Positions 52,483 to 62,042 of a stretch of 64,000 nt of DNA are shown here, in pieces. Source of the DNA: CBDIHP01 sp965279195. GTDB lineage: Bacteria > Planctomycetota > Planctomycetia > Isosphaerales > Isosphaeraceae. The notes beneath the pieces were generated by a model, which saw nothing but the letters and a program-made list of their open reading frames with translations, made no database searches and had not been told where the DNA came from. Within the stretch, counting starts at the first letter, position 1. Every line of letters starts with the position of its first letter. A program made the translations under genes and the position numbers. The DNA lies in the NCBI GenBank assembly GCA_965279195.1, contig CBDIHP010000025.1:1-64000 (forward strand), read 5' to 3'.

Positions 52483-52544
52483 ACGCCCCAAACGTCCGAC
52501 GTCGAACCGGAAAATGGCGTAGGGTGTCTTCTGGACGGTTTTGC

Positions 52545-52550
52545 TAGAAT
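52545..52550 (+). promoter_or_regulatory. Possible -10 element upstream of cimA
   Basis: TAGAAT in the AT-richer patch TTTTGCTAGAATACT lies 95 bases upstream of the cimA start. No convincing -35 box is placed 16-18 bases before it, so this is a weak call. Confidence 0.25.
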
Positions 52551-52644
52551 ACTCCGTTCAACGCCCCGCGACCGTCGGCCCGTCGACTTCTGGAGCGTAT
52601 GGCGGTCCGGCGTAACCGCGCCGCGGAATCAGGTAGCCCGAACC

Positions 52645-54240
52645 ATGACCCGGATCTCGATTTACGATACCACCCTCCGCGACGGCAGCCAGGGCGAGGG
52701 GGTCAACTTCTCGCTCCAGGACAAGCTGCTCATCACGAGCCGGCTCGACGAACTCGGGGTGGACTACATCGAGGGCGGGTACCCCCTCTCCAACCCCAAG
52801 GACGAGGCGTATTTCCGCGCCGTCCGCGACCTCGAGCTCTCCCACGCCAAGGTCACCGCCTTCGGCATGACCCGCCGCAAGGACATCGCCGCCGAGGACG
52901 ACACCGGGATGAAGGCCCTCGTGGGCGCGAAGACCCCGGCCGTCACCATCGTCGGCAAGACCTGGGACCTCCACGTCACCGACGTCCTCGGCGTCTCGCT
53001 CGAAGAAAACCTCCGGATGATCGCCGACTCCATCGGCTTCTCCGCCGCCAACGTGCCCGAGGTCATCTACGACGCCGAGCACTTCTTCGACGGCTTCAGG
53101 CGGAACCCCGAGTACGCGCTCAAGACCCTCCAGGCCGCCGTCGCCGCCGGGGCGAGCTGGCTCGTGCTCTGCGACACCAACGGCGGCACCCTGCCCGAGC
53201 AGGTGGCCGACGCCGTCGCCGAGATCAAGAAGAACTTCTCCGTCCCGATCGGCATCCACACCCACAACGACGGCGAGCTGGCCGTCGCCAACACCCTGGC
53301 CGCCATCCGCCGGGGCGCGACGCAGGTGCAGGGGACCGTCAACGGCATCGGCGAGCGGTGCGGGAATGTCGACCTCTGCTCCGTGATCGGCAACCTCGCG
53401 CTCAAGTACCAGGGCTACGAGTTGCTCCGGCCGGGCAGCCTGGCGAAGCTGACGGAGGCCTCGCGCTACGTCTACGAGATCGCCAACATGAACTTCCGGC
53501 CCGGCCAGGCGTTCGTCGGCTCGTCGGCGTTCGCCCACAAGGGGGGCATGCACGTCCACGGCGTCCGCAAGCTCGCCAGCAGCTACGAGCACATCGACCC
53601 GACCCTCGTCGGCAACGAGCGTCGGGTGCTGGTGAGCGAACTCTCGGGCAAGTCGAACATCGCCGAGAAGCTCGAGGAGTACGGCCTGGAGCAGGACACC
53701 GCCCTGCTCGCCCGCGTGCTGGACAAGGTCCAGGACCTGGAGAACGAGGGCTACCAGTTCGAGGCCGCCGAGGCGACGTTCGTCCTGCTCGTGGAGAAGC
53801 TCGCCGGGCGGTACACCCCCTGGTTCGAGCGATTGAATTACCGCGTGAGCGTCGCCGGCCGACTCGAATCGGACCCGGTGACCGAGGCCACGGTGAAGAT
53901 CCGCGTGGGCGAGTCGGTCGAGCACAGCGTGAGCGAGGGCGACGGCCCGGTCAACGCGCTCGACGGAGCCCTGCGGAAGGCGCTGGAATCGCACTTCCCC
54001 CGCTTGAGGGAGATGCACCTGGTCGACTACAAGGTCCGCGTCATCAACGCCCGCGCCGGCACCGCCGCCCGCGTCCGCGTCGTGATCGAGAGCCAGGACC
54101 AGGACAGCGTCTGGGGCACCGTCGGCGTGAGCGAGAACGTCATCGAGGCGAGCTGGCTCGCCCTGGTCGACGCCTTCGAACACAAGCTCGCCAAGGACGC
54201 CCGCGCCAACAAACCCGTTCTGACAACGACATCGAATTGA
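52645..54240 (+). CDS. cimA: (R)-citramalate synthase
   Basis: CimA condenses pyruvate and acetyl-CoA to citramalate, the threonine-independent route to 2-oxobutyrate and isoleucine. The 531-residue protein has the DRE-TIM signature YDTTLRDGSQGEGVNFS (about 6-22), IEGGYPLSNPKD, the metal-binding HTHNDGELAVAN and a second catalytic region GERCGNVDL. C-terminal to the barrel, SSAFAHKGGMHVHGV and the LeuA-type dimer/regulatory domain (about 425-520) follow. The layout matches the CimA family rather than LeuA or homocitrate synthase. It precedes valS by 121 bp, with a family E repeat between, and ilvD lies 9 kb on, so branched-chain amino acid genes partly cluster here. Confidence 0.92.
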   Translation: MTRISIYDTTLRDGSQGEGVNFSLQDKLLITSRLDELGVDYIEGGYPLSNPKDEAYFRAVRDLELSHAKVTAFGMTRRKDIAAEDDTGMKALVGAKTPAVTIVGKTWDLHVTDVLGVSLEENLRMIADSIGFSAANVPEVIYDAEHFFDGFRRNPEYALKTLQAAVAAGASWLVLCDTNGGTLPEQVADAVAEIKKNFSVPIGIHTHNDGELAVANTLAAIRRGATQVQGTVNGIGERCGNVDLCSVIGNLALKYQGYELLRPGSLAKLTEASRYVYEIANMNFRPGQAFVGSSAFAHKGGMHVHGVRKLASSYEHIDPTLVGNERRVLVSELSGKSNIAEKLEEYGLEQDTALLARVLDKVQDLENEGYQFEAAEATFVLLVEKLAGRYTPWFERLNYRVSVAGRLESDPVTEATVKIRVGESVEHSVSEGDGPVNALDGALRKALESHFPRLREMHLVDYKVRVINARAGTAARVRVVIESQDQDSVWGTVGVSENVIEASWLALVDAFEHKLAKDARANKPVLTTTSN

Positions 54241-54244
54241 GGGA

Positions 54245-54334
54245 AATTGAACCACAGAGACACAGAGAACGCAGAGAGATTTTCAAGAATTCTCAATCTC
54301 TCCTCCGTGCTCTCCGTGTCTCTGCGGTTCAATT
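54245..54334. repeat. Family E inverted repeat, copy 2
   Basis: AATTGAACCACAGAGACACAG... at 54245-54279 is an imperfect inverted copy of 54297-54334, with all clear differences being A/G changes. It has the same core as the perfect palindrome at 12357-12458 and lies between cimA and valS. Confidence 0.8.
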
Positions 54335-54361
54335 CTTCGATTCATCTTCCCGAATCCAATC

Positions 54362-57238
54362 ATGAGCCTGAACGAACTCCCGAAGCAGTACGACCCCCAG
54401 GACGCCCAGCGGCGCTGGTATGATTTCTGGCTGGAACGCGGCTATTTCCACGCCGACCCTTCCAGCGAGAAGCCCCCCTACACCATCGTCATCCCGCCGC
54501 CCAACGTCACCGGGGCCCTGCACCTCGGGCATGCGCTCAACAATACGCTCCAGGATATTCTCATTCGCTGGCGCAGGATGCAGGGCTACGACGCCCTCTG
54601 GATGCCCGGCACCGACCACGCCGGCATCGCCACCCAGGCGGTCGTCGAGCGCCGCCTCTTCGAAGAAGAGAAGAAGACCCGCCACGACATCGGCCGAGAG
54701 GCGCTCGTCCAGCGCATCTGGAACTGGAAGGACGAGTACGAGAAGCGCATCCTCAGCCAGCTCCGGCTCATGGGCTGCTCGTGCGACTGGGACCGCACCC
54801 GGTTCACGCTGGACGACATGTGCGCCCGCGCCGTGCGGCTGACGTTCTTCCGCCTGTTCCACGCCGGCAAGATCTTCCGCGGCAAGCGGCTGGTGAACTG
54901 GGACACCAAGCTCCAGACCGCCGTGGCCGACGACGAAATCTATTATGAAGATATCCAGGGACAACTCTGGACCATCAAGTACCCCGTGGCCGGCTCGGTC
55001 ACCGGCGAGGCGCTCCACGTCGCCACCACCCGGCCCGAGACCATGCTCGGCGACACCGCCGTGGCCGTGCATCCCGAGGACGAGCGATACAAGCACCTGA
55101 TCGGCAAGCAGGTCGAGCTGCCGCTCACCGGGCGGACGATCCCGGTCATCGGCGATGCGCTGCTGGTCGACCCCAAGTTCGGCACCGGCAGCGTCAAGGT
55201 CACCCCCGCGCACGACCCGAACGACTACCAGACGGGCTTCCGCCACGGCCTGCCGATGATCAACCTACTCAACCCCGACGGCACGTTCAACGAGAACGCC
55301 GGGGCCTATGCGGGGCTGGACAGGAAGGTCGTCCGCAAGAAGCTGACCGAGGACCTCGAAGCCGCCGGCCTGCTCGTGAAGGTCGAGCCCTACGCGACCC
55401 GCCTGAATTACTCCGACCGATCCAAGACGCCGATCGAGCCCTACCTCTCGGACCAGTGGTTCGTGAAGATGGGCGACGACGCCGATGGTAAGCCAGGCCT
55501 GGCGCAGATGGCGATGGACGCGGTGACCTCGGGCCGCGTCAAGATCCACCCCGAGCGCTACGCCAAGAGCTACCTCGATTGGCTGGGCGAGAAGCGCGAC
55601 TGGTGCATCAGCCGCCAGCTCTGGTGGGGCCACCGGATCCCGATCTGGCACTGCGCGACATGCTCGGAAGACGACATCAAGAAGGCGTTCGACGGCCGCT
55701 GGGACGTCACCTGGAAGGCGTCCGAGGCCGGCGGCTGGCTGATCTGCGCCGAGGACGACCTGGCGCCCGACGCGCTCGGATCCCAGCATGAGTTGATCCA
55801 GGACCCCGACGTCCTCGACACCTGGTTCAGCTCCGCCCTCTGGCCGCACTCGACCCTCGGCTGGCCCGAGAAGACCGGGGAACTCGGCAAGTACTACCCG
55901 ACCAGCGTCCTGTCGACGGCCCGTGATATCATCACGCTCTGGGTCGCGCGCATGGTCCTGTTCGGCCTGTTCAACATGGACGACGTGCCCTTCCGCGACG
56001 TCTTCATCCACCCCGTCATCCAGGACGGCAACGGCAAGCGGATGTCCAAGACGGCCGGCAACGGCATCGACCCGGTGGACATCATCGAGACCTACGGGGC
56101 CGACGTGCTGCGGTTCGCCCTCGCCAGCGCGGCGACCGAGACGCAGGACCTCCGCATGCCGGTCGAGCCGGTGAAGGACGAGTCGGGCAAGGTCGCCATC
56201 CGGAAGTCCGGGGGTGACCTCGAATTCGTCCCGCCGGCCGACGCCAAGGACCTGCCGAAGGAACAACGCGTCAACACGTCCGAGCGATTCGAGCAGGCCC
56301 GGACGTTCCCGAACAAGGTCTGGAACGCATCGCGGTTCGCGATGATGAACATGGAAGGGTATGAGTCGGGCCCGGTGAACCCGGGCGACCTGGAGGTCGA
56401 GGACCGCTGGATCCTCAGCCTGCTGGCCCGCACGGCCGCCGACGCCACGGCCGACCTGGAGTCGTTCGCCTTCGCCGAATATGCGAAGCGGCTCCGCGAC
56501 TTCACCTGGAACGATGTCTGCGACTGGTACCTGGAGTTCCTCAAGAACCGGCTCCGCGACCCCGCCCGCCGGGTGGTCGCCCAGCGCGTGCTGGCGACCG
56601 TCCTCGACGGCCTCGCCCGGCTGCTGCACCCGATGACGCCGTTCCTCACCGAGCAGATCTGGCAGGGCCTGCGCGGGATCGCCCCCGTGCGGGGGATCCC
56701 CGAGCCGGCCGAGGCGGCCGAGAGCGTCTGCATCGCGAGCTGGCCGACCTATCCGGAGACCTGGATCGATCCCGAGGCCGAGGCCGTGATCGCCCAGTGG
56801 CGCGAGAAGACCGCGACGATCCGGAACCTCCGGGCCGAGCGTGGCGTCCCCGTCGCCGCCAAGGTCGCCCCGATCATCCTGGCCCCCGAGCCGCTGGCGT
56901 CGATACTCAAGGCGGGCGTCGAGCACATCGCCAGCCTGACCAACGCGTCAAGCGTGACGATCGCCGCCGAGGCCGAGCGGCCGAGGGAGTGCGCTGTGGC
57001 CGTCCTGGGCGACGCCGAGGTCGTCTTGCCGCTGGAAGGGCTGATCGACAAGGAGGCCGAGCTGGCCCGGCACCGCAAGACCCTGGCCGACCTCGACAAG
57101 CAGCTCGCGGGCATCCAGGCCAAGTTGAACAATGAGAACTTCGTCAGCCGGGCCCCGGCCGACGTCGTGGCGCAGCAGAAGGCGAAGGAAGCCGAGCTGA
57201 TCGCCCAGCGCGCGGCCGTGGCGGCGCTGATCGGCTGA
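54362..57238 (+). CDS. valS: Valyl-tRNA synthetase
   Basis: ValS charges tRNA-Val. The 958-residue protein has PPPNVTGALHLGHALNNT with the HIGH-type motif at 54-57, the editing domain (about 190-330, with TTRPETMLGDTAVAV and TGSVKVTPAHDPNDY), GKRMSKTAGNGIDP near 560, the anticodon-binding helices (about 660-780) and a C-terminal coiled coil (ELARHRKTLADLDKQL to the end) typical of ValS. Length and domain order are normal. ATG 54362 follows the family E repeat closely, so the untranslated leader is short. Confidence 0.96.
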   Translation: MSLNELPKQYDPQDAQRRWYDFWLERGYFHADPSSEKPPYTIVIPPPNVTGALHLGHALNNTLQDILIRWRRMQGYDALWMPGTDHAGIATQAVVERRLFEEEKKTRHDIGREALVQRIWNWKDEYEKRILSQLRLMGCSCDWDRTRFTLDDMCARAVRLTFFRLFHAGKIFRGKRLVNWDTKLQTAVADDEIYYEDIQGQLWTIKYPVAGSVTGEALHVATTRPETMLGDTAVAVHPEDERYKHLIGKQVELPLTGRTIPVIGDALLVDPKFGTGSVKVTPAHDPNDYQTGFRHGLPMINLLNPDGTFNENAGAYAGLDRKVVRKKLTEDLEAAGLLVKVEPYATRLNYSDRSKTPIEPYLSDQWFVKMGDDADGKPGLAQMAMDAVTSGRVKIHPERYAKSYLDWLGEKRDWCISRQLWWGHRIPIWHCATCSEDDIKKAFDGRWDVTWKASEAGGWLICAEDDLAPDALGSQHELIQDPDVLDTWFSSALWPHSTLGWPEKTGELGKYYPTSVLSTARDIITLWVARMVLFGLFNMDDVPFRDVFIHPVIQDGNGKRMSKTAGNGIDPVDIIETYGADVLRFALASAATETQDLRMPVEPVKDESGKVAIRKSGGDLEFVPPADAKDLPKEQRVNTSERFEQARTFPNKVWNASRFAMMNMEGYESGPVNPGDLEVEDRWILSLLARTAADATADLESFAFAEYAKRLRDFTWNDVCDWYLEFLKNRLRDPARRVVAQRVLATVLDGLARLLHPMTPFLTEQIWQGLRGIAPVRGIPEPAEAAESVCIASWPTYPETWIDPEAEAVIAQWREKTATIRNLRAERGVPVAAKVAPIILAPEPLASILKAGVEHIASLTNASSVTIAAEAERPRECAVAVLGDAEVVLPLEGLIDKEAELARHRKTLADLDKQLAGIQAKLNNENFVSRAPADVVAQQKAKEAELIAQRAAVAALIG

Positions 57239-57286
57239 GGACACGACCCGCCGGGGTCCGGTCGGCCGGATCGGATCCCCGGCGGC

Positions 57287-57535
57287 TCAGTTGGCCCGGG
57301 CCTGCGCGGCCCGGTCGAGGTCGGGCACCGCGCGGTGGACGACCACCCGCGCCCCCTCGCATCGGTAGAGGTCGTGTCCCATCAGGATGGCCCCGCCCTG
57401 GGCCCGTAGCACGATCGCCAGCGCCGACTCGGCGACATGCTCGTGATTCGACGGCGCGCCGGCCTTGTTGCGGACGCATTCCGCCTCGTACTGGTCGACC
57501 AGCGAGCGGAGCAACCGCGTCTCGAACGCATCCAT
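57287..57535 (-). CDS. Small hypothetical protein
   Basis: The 82-residue product (from ATG 57535, with GAGGGG about 9 bases upstream) is mostly helical, with FETRLLRSLVDQYEAECVRNKAG at the start and HDLYRCEGARVVVHR later. No family is recognised. It lies between valS, with which it converges across 48 bp, and the beta-helix protein, from which it diverges. A longer frame starting at 57586 is possible but less supported. Confidence 0.5.
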   Translation of the reverse strand: MDAFETRLLRSLVDQYEAECVRNKAGAPSNHEHVAESALAIVLRAQGGAILMGHDLYRCEGARVVVHRAVPDLDRAAQARAN

Positions 57536-57784
57536 CTGGGGGCCCCTCGGGAAAGGGTGGGCGTCTCGTTTACATAACGCGCCCATGCCCCGGAGGCAAC
57601 CGCGAAAGCCCGCCGACGGCCACCTTTTCGATGAAACCGTGCAGATCGTTTCACAAGCGAAATCCCTTGCGCGAATCGGTCACGGCCGGCTGCCGGGGAC
57701 TTCCCCCTAAAGTGAACCCGGATAGACTAGGATCTCCATGTTCGCCATATTCCGGCCTGCGTGAAATCACACGAGAGCAACGCC

Positions 57785-60700
57785 ATGCGCCCGCGGATCG
57801 AGGGTGAGACTTTGCATTCCAGGGGTCGAGGGCGTTCGGCGCGGGGGCCGATCCGGCCAGGATCCTGGTCGGGCTGGGAGCGGCTCGAAGGCCGCGACCT
57901 CATGGCCACCTTCGCGGTCTCGAACCTCGGCGACAGCGGGCCGGGGAGCCTCCGACAGGCGATCCTCGACGCGAACAAAGCCCCCGGCGCGGACGTCCTG
58001 AGCTTCTCGGTCGCCGGCACGATCCGCGTCGGCAAGCCCGCCCTGCCCTCGGTCACCGACACCCTCAAGATCGACGGCACCTCGGCCCCCGGCTACCTCA
58101 GCGGCCCGATCGTGACCGTCGACTACGCCAACACCCGCGGCCTCACCTTCGCCGCCGGTGCCGACGACTCGGCCGTGCTCGGGCTGTCGCTGGTCAACGC
58201 CTCGGGCGCGGGGCTCACGCTGTCGGCCTCGCGGGTGACGGTCCAGGGCAATTTCATCGGGATCCAGGCCAATGGCACCACCGCGCAGGGCAACCGGGGC
58301 GACGGCATCCGGATCAACGCCGGCTCGTCCGGCAACCTGATCGGCCGGACCGATCCGATCCTCGGCATCGACACCTTCCCCAGCACCGCCATCACCCCAG
58401 CCGTCTCGACCTGGACCGGCATCGCCCCGGCGGGGTCGGGCTCGGACGTCTTCCTGACCGGCACCTCGGGCGACGGCGGGCTCGTGCACTTCGGCGGCAT
58501 CGACGGCCAGGGCGGGCTGACCCAGGGCGTGGACGTCCCCGGCGCCACCTCGACCGTCCCCAACGCGCCCCAGATCCGCACCGACGGCCAGCTCGTCGTC
58601 GTCGGCCGATACACGGACGCGGGCGGGACCATCCACGGATTCCGATATCTCGGCGCCCCGGGCGACCTCGGCAACCCCGCCGCCTACCTGACGGTGGACA
58701 TCCCCGGCGCCAGCTACACCTCACTCAACGGCACCGCCCAGAGCATCCCCAACGGCAAGAACATCACCAGGGACGACTCGCTGGCCGTCGGCACCTTCAC
58801 CGAGCCCGACGGCGGCAGCACCTTCGGGCCGGATCGGGCGTTCGTCTACAACCTATCCACGGGTGCCTTGCTGACGAAGTTCCAGTACCCCGGCGCGGCC
58901 AGCACGGCGGCCTACGGGATCTCATTCAACTCCGAACTCGGCTACTACACCATCGCCGGCGGCTACTCGACCGACCCGGTCAACAACGTCGGCGACCCCA
59001 CCCGGCCGCTCGGCCACGCCTTCCTCGTCGACTTCGACCCGAGGACCAGTAAGCTCCTGAACTGGACCTCGTTCGACGACCCCAACCTCGTCGGCTCCGA
59101 CACCCAGTTCCAGGGGATCAGCCAGGCCCAGAAGGGCGTCTACAACCTCGCGGCCAACTCGGCGATCGGCTCGGGCGATCTCCAGGGGTCGATCGTGAGC
59201 ATCCGCCGCGAGCCGGACGGCAAGTTCGGCGTGCCGGTCTGGGTCGCGGCCCCGACCGGCCCGGCCGACACCCCCACGTCCGTCAGCGGCGTGTTCGGTG
59301 GCCAGTTCGTCGGCGCCACCGCCGGCGACGCCCTCCAGGGGCGGGTCAACGTCGGGTTCCAGCTCTCGAACCTCATCGCCGGCAACAAGGGCTATGGCAT
59401 CGGCGTCTATGGCGCGTCGGACAGCATCATCGCCTCGAACTTCATCGGGACCGACCTCACCGGCAACCTCGCCCGGCCCAACGGCAAGAGCGGGATCCTC
59501 CTGACCAACGGGGCGGCCCGGAACCTCATCGGCGGCCAGGCGACGGGCGTCAACGACCCGACCAACGACGTCTTCCAGCGCCCGCCGCTGGGCAATCTGA
59601 TCTCGGGGAATAAGGCGAGCGGCGTCCTCATCAACAAGGGGGCGACCCGGAATATCCTCAGCGGCAACTTCATCGGGACCGCCAGCTCCGGCAACTCGGC
59701 CCTCGCCAACGGCGGCGACGGCGTGACCATCGACCGGGCCAACGGCAATTCGCTGCTCGGCTGCACGCTCTTCCAGGATCCGTTCGTCTTCTACAACGTC
59801 ATCAGCGGCAACAAGGGCAACGGCGTCCGGGTCAACAACTCGAACGGCACCGTGATCCAGGCCAATTTCCTGGGCGCGGGGGCCGACAACGCCACATTGG
59901 TCCCCAACAAGCTCGACGGCCTGCTCGTCTCGGGGACGTCGGACAACACCACCGTCGGCGGCGTGATCCCGCTCGGGAATGTGATCGCCGGCAACCGTGG
60001 CAACGGCATCGAGATCCGCGACAGGGCCTCGAACCTGACCTCGTTCAACACCTTCGCCGGCCTGTTCGCCTTCAAGGGGGCGGCCCCGAATGGGGGCGAC
60101 GGCACGCTCATCACGTCGTCCGGCGGCGGCATCGTGCTGCGGACCTGCGTGCAGTCGGGCAACCTGGGCAACGGGATCCGCCTGGCCGGCAACGCGCAGG
60201 GGGTCCTGATCGACGACGTCTTCGCCGGTACCGACACCGTCGGCACCAGCCCCCTGCCCAACGGCAAGGACGGCATCCGGATCGAGGGCAACGCCCGGAA
60301 CGTCACCATCGGCGGCAACCAGGCGTCGGTGATCCCCCAGGTCACGCTCTCGGCCAACAAGGGCAACGGACTGACGATCGTCGGCAAGGCCTCCAGGATC
60401 CAGGTCATCAACACATTCATCGGCACCAAGCCGCTGGGCGATAAGCCGCAGGGGAACGGCGGCGCGGGGATCTACCTCGGCGACTCGGCCCGGAACGTCA
60501 CCATCGGCGGCCCGGCGACGACCGACCGCAACATCATCGGCTTCAACGGCGGCAACGGCCTGACGATCGAGGGGGCCTCGAACAACACCGTCCAGAACAC
60601 CCAGATCGTCTCGAACGACGGCTACGGCGTCGCACTGGTCTCGCCCAAGCACGGCAGCAAACACAAGGGCAACACCACCTCCGGCAACCGCATCGGCGTG

Positions 60701-61012
60701 ATCGGCCTGGGCAACGCGATCGAGTCCAACGGCCTCGGCGGGATCTTCGCCAGCGGCGAACTCCAGGGCGGTTTCATCCAGGCTAACTCGATCGTGAACA
60801 ACACCGGCAACGGCATCACCCTCGACTCCGCCGAACACCTGACCGTTGGCGGCAGCAAGGCCGGCGCGGGTAACTCCATCACCGGCAACACCGGCTTCGG
60901 CCTGTTCGCGACCGGCGACTGCGACGGCACCGTCGTGAAGGGGAACACGATCCGCAACAACGGCCGGGGCAACATCAACGCCCGCAAGGCCAAGGATATC
61001 TCGATCTTGTAG
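57785..61012 (+). CDS. Large right-handed beta-helix surface protein with an inserted domain
   Basis: The 1075-residue product has a basic N-terminus with the planctomycete surface-protein motif WERLEGRDLMATF, which probably marks export. Then come VSNLGDSGPGSLRQAILDAN and many parallel beta-helix turns of about 22-35 residues with the patterns NLIGG, NVISGNKGNGV, GNFIGT and GIRI. Residues about 200-500 interrupt the helix with a beta-rich region containing FRYLGAPGDLG, AYGISFNSELGYYTIAGGYS and GHAFLVDFDPRTSKL, similar to the HAF-type repeats of these proteins. It may act as an adhesin or bind polysaccharide. The stop TAG is the first TAG of a family A repeat. Confidence 0.82.
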   Translation: MRPRIEGETLHSRGRGRSARGPIRPGSWSGWERLEGRDLMATFAVSNLGDSGPGSLRQAILDANKAPGADVLSFSVAGTIRVGKPALPSVTDTLKIDGTSAPGYLSGPIVTVDYANTRGLTFAAGADDSAVLGLSLVNASGAGLTLSASRVTVQGNFIGIQANGTTAQGNRGDGIRINAGSSGNLIGRTDPILGIDTFPSTAITPAVSTWTGIAPAGSGSDVFLTGTSGDGGLVHFGGIDGQGGLTQGVDVPGATSTVPNAPQIRTDGQLVVVGRYTDAGGTIHGFRYLGAPGDLGNPAAYLTVDIPGASYTSLNGTAQSIPNGKNITRDDSLAVGTFTEPDGGSTFGPDRAFVYNLSTGALLTKFQYPGAASTAAYGISFNSELGYYTIAGGYSTDPVNNVGDPTRPLGHAFLVDFDPRTSKLLNWTSFDDPNLVGSDTQFQGISQAQKGVYNLAANSAIGSGDLQGSIVSIRREPDGKFGVPVWVAAPTGPADTPTSVSGVFGGQFVGATAGDALQGRVNVGFQLSNLIAGNKGYGIGVYGASDSIIASNFIGTDLTGNLARPNGKSGILLTNGAARNLIGGQATGVNDPTNDVFQRPPLGNLISGNKASGVLINKGATRNILSGNFIGTASSGNSALANGGDGVTIDRANGNSLLGCTLFQDPFVFYNVISGNKGNGVRVNNSNGTVIQANFLGAGADNATLVPNKLDGLLVSGTSDNTTVGGVIPLGNVIAGNRGNGIEIRDRASNLTSFNTFAGLFAFKGAAPNGGDGTLITSSGGGIVLRTCVQSGNLGNGIRLAGNAQGVLIDDVFAGTDTVGTSPLPNGKDGIRIEGNARNVTIGGNQASVIPQVTLSANKGNGLTIVGKASRIQVINTFIGTKPLGDKPQGNGGAGIYLGDSARNVTIGGPATTDRNIIGFNGGNGLTIEGASNNTVQNTQIVSNDGYGVALVSPKHGSKHKGNTTSGNRIGVIGLGNAIESNGLGGIFASGELQGGFIQANSIVNNTGNGITLDSAEHLTVGGSKAGAGNSITGNTGFGLFATGDCDGTVVKGNTIRNNGRGNINARKAKDISIL

Positions 61013-61144
61013 GGTGTGGTGCCTCGCGGACCAAGGGACGCGAGGCTCCGCACCGGCGGGGGCGTCGGATATCGTCAATCGCCCCCGCGTGGCGGGCCCG
61101 GTCTTCGGTGCGGAGGACGCGAAGACGCGTCCACCACACCCTAC
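61009..61144. repeat. Family A structured repeat, copy 3, supplying both flanking stop codons
   Basis: A 136-bp element with perfect 13-bp terminal repeats (61009-61021, 61132-61144). Internal stems are CCTCGCG/CGCGAGG (61022-61045), CTCCGCACC (61046-61054) with GGTGCGGAG (61107-61115), GCGGGGGCG/CGCCCCCGC (61056-61088), and GGACGCG-AAGA-CGCGTCC (61115-61132). The layout equals copies 1 and 2, with compensating changes in the stems. The TAG at 61010-61012 ends the beta-helix gene, and the TAG at 61143-61141 on the minus strand ends the EEP-family gene. Confidence 0.92.
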
Positions 61145-61914
61145 CGCCGAACCCGCACGACGAGCCCCAGGTGATCCGACGCGAACAGCGTCGGATCGCC
61201 CTCATCCGGCCGGTCGAGGAAGACCCGGCAATCCTCTATCTCCAGGCCCGGCGAGTGGAACACATAATCGAGCGTCCCCCGCCAGGGACGTCCTGGTCGG
61301 CCGGCCAGCCTGTAGACCAGCCGGGTGGCGAATGCCTTCGCCCGGCCCCCAGGTTCGAGCGGCGTCGGGCAGGTGAATTCCGGCTCGCGGCCGTGGCGGG
61401 TCGCGTGGGCGGACCTGAGCCCCGACCGGATCCGGGCGACGGTCTTCGAACCCGGCAGGGCGTTGAAGTCGCCGCAGAGCACGACGTCCACATCGGCCGG
61501 GAGCCAGTCGAGCATCCGATCCACCTGCCGGATCTGGGCCCCGTCCGCCCCGGGCGGCCAGAGAAGGTGGACGTTCGCCACGACGAGCGGCCGGTCCCCG
61601 CCGAGCCGGACCGCCTGCGCCGTCCGGCACTGCGAGCCGAGGTCGATCGTGCGGTGTTCCTCGACCCTGAACCGGCTCAGGATCGCCAGCCCTTCCCGCG
61701 TCCGACGCCAGCCCGACTGGGGGCAGATGGAGACCTCATAGGCCCCGAGTTCCTTCGCGAGCCAGGCGGCGGTCGAGGTCGGACCGAGCGGGTCGGTGAC
61801 CTCCTGGAGGCAGATCACATCCAGATTCGCCTCCGCGAGCTGCGCGGCCAGCAGCCCGCGGCGATCGGGCCAGCGGCTGCGATCGTTCAGGATGTTGATC
61901 GTCCCGATCCGCAC
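61141..61914 (-). CDS. Endonuclease/exonuclease/phosphatase (EEP) family protein
   Basis: The 257-residue protein has the EEP fold motifs: IGTINILND at the start, ICLQEVTD with the metal-binding glutamate, VVANVHLLWPPG, VVLCGDFNALPGS, GTLDYVFHSPG and the catalytic SDHLGLVVRV at the end. This family covers DNA repair nucleases, sphingomyelinases and inositol phosphatases; without a closer match the substrate stays open. The stop codon is the TAG of the family A repeat, so the gene's end coincides with the element. Confidence 0.88.
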   Translation of the reverse strand: MRIGTINILNDRSRWPDRRGLLAAQLAEANLDVICLQEVTDPLGPTSTAAWLAKELGAYEVSICPQSGWRRTREGLAILSRFRVEEHRTIDLGSQCRTAQAVRLGGDRPLVVANVHLLWPPGADGAQIRQVDRMLDWLPADVDVVLCGDFNALPGSKTVARIRSGLRSAHATRHGREPEFTCPTPLEPGGRAKAFATRLVYRLAGRPGRPWRGTLDYVFHSPGLEIEDCRVFLDRPDEGDPTLFASDHLGLVVRVRR

Positions 61915-62042
61915 GGACCCCCTCCTGCAGGCTGGGGTGCGGCCCCTCTTCGGTCAACCGCACCGAGATCGGGCCCGCACATCGGGGTGGTGGAACCTGT
62001 CATCGGCCTCCGTCAATGGGATCACGCGGGCCAGGGGCCGCG

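Noticed and set aside
52519..52535. GTAGGGTGTCTTCTGG upstream of cimA as a family A end
   Set aside because: The match is limited to GTAGGGTGT and there is no partner arm.
54245..54334. Family E copy 2 as a leader with T-box-like control of valS
   Set aside because: No T-box sequence (TGGNACCGCG-like) or specifier loop is visible, and the element equals an intergenic repeat found elsewhere.
58922..61078. A 718-codon open frame opposite the beta-helix gene
   Set aside because: Antisense of a repetitive Gly/Asn-rich gene gives apparent repeats; there is no signal peptide or domain.
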